Origin: JANPJV01 sp031425695
GTDB taxonomy: Bacteria; Pseudomonadota; Gammaproteobacteria; Xanthomonadales; SZUA-5
Reading direction: 5' to 3'
Assembly: GCA_031425695.1 (NCBI GenBank)
Contig: JANPJV010000026.1
Coordinates: forward strand, 1 to 16,534
DNA: 16,534 nucleotides
Under the pieces are notes generated by a model, which was not told where the DNA came from, searched no databases, and saw nothing but the letters and a program-made list of their open reading frames with translations. This document shows, piece after piece, positions 16,372 through 16,534 of the stretch; position 1 is the first letter of the stretch; each line of letters opens with the position of its first letter. Position numbers and translations under genes: made by a program.

Positions 16372-16534
16372 TCCCGAGTCCCAAGTCCCGAGTCCTAAGT
16401 CCCGAGTCCTAAGTCCCGAGTCCCGAGTCCCGAGTCCCGAGTCCCGAGTCCCGAGTCCCGAGTCCCGAGTCCCGAGTCCCGAGTCCCGAGTCCCGAGTCC
16501 CGAGTCCCGAGTCCCGAGTCCCGAGTCCCGAGTC
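16372..16534. repeat. TCCCGAG heptamer tandem array reaching the window end
   Basis: A continuous 7-nt register runs to the last base: 23 full units plus 2 nt. The first six alternate TCCCGAG with TCCCAAG, TCCTAAG and TCCTAAG, and then 17 perfect TCCCGAG units run from 16414 to 16532. Homogenisation increases toward the right edge, so the true array is probably longer and may be where an assembly stopped. It starts 126 nt after the GPP34 stop and is not protein-coding in any convincing way. Confidence 0.92.

Noticed and set aside
15780..16412. Alternative plus-strand frame overlapping the GPP34 gene and entering the heptamer array
   Set aside because: Composition is Arg/Ser/Pro-biased, as expected for a shifted frame of a GC-rich gene; the GPP34 motifs lie in the other frame.
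16372..16534. CRISPR-like array at the right edge
   Set aside because: The unit is a 7-nt head-to-tail repeat with no spacers, so it is a simple tandem repeat.

Overview
The window is GC-rich chromosomal DNA, probably from a gammaproteobacterium of the Lysobacterales/Xanthomonadales. That placement rests on gene order and on the dense intergenic palindromic repeats; no rRNA is present to confirm it. Genes rpsB-tsf-pyrH run leftward and diverge from map-glnD-dapD-dapE running rightward, as remembered for Xanthomonas relatives, although the small arsC/Spx-like gene I recall between dapD and dapE there is absent here.

Layout. 1-156: repeat-filled 3' flank of pyrH. 157-3139 (minus): UMP kinase (pyrH), elongation factor Ts (tsf) and ribosomal protein S2 (rpsB), the last with a Gly/Arg-rich C-terminal tail. 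3140-3568: divergent regulatory region with a candidate rpsB promoter and leader and a 107-bp inverted-repeat element. 3569-7807 (plus): map, glnD and dapD, a tightly overlapping set (4-nt overlap map/glnD, 8-nt overlap glnD/dapD) for N-terminal Met removal, PII uridylylation and lysine/diaminopimelate synthesis. 7808-8175: a 204-bp inverted-repeat element and no gene. 8176-9306: dapE. 9365-13519: two tandem paralogous secreted proteins of unknown function with eight conserved cysteines. 13707-15548: a lipoprotein M2 (ACE-like) dipeptidyl carboxypeptidase. 15584-16246: a GPP34 (GOLPH3/Vps74-like) protein. 16271-16534: heptamer tandem repeats that run off the end of the window.

How the genes relate. 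The left two thirds is conserved housekeeping: translation (S2, EF-Ts, Map), pyrimidine nucleotides (PyrH), nitrogen signalling (GlnD) and the succinylase branch of lysine/DAP synthesis (DapD, DapE). The right third is accessory: an exported paralog pair, an outer-membrane-type lipoprotein peptidase and a GPP34 protein.

The most notable non-coding pattern is that nearly every intergenic space contains a different inverted-repeat element. One family (core GTCCGGAC-3 nt-GTCCGGAC) occurs at three places, each 5-13 nt downstream of a stop codon. I see no tRNA, rRNA, CRISPR array, transposase or phage gene. The best candidates for something undescribed are the paralogous cysteine-rich secreted pair and the stop-codon-associated palindromic repeat family.
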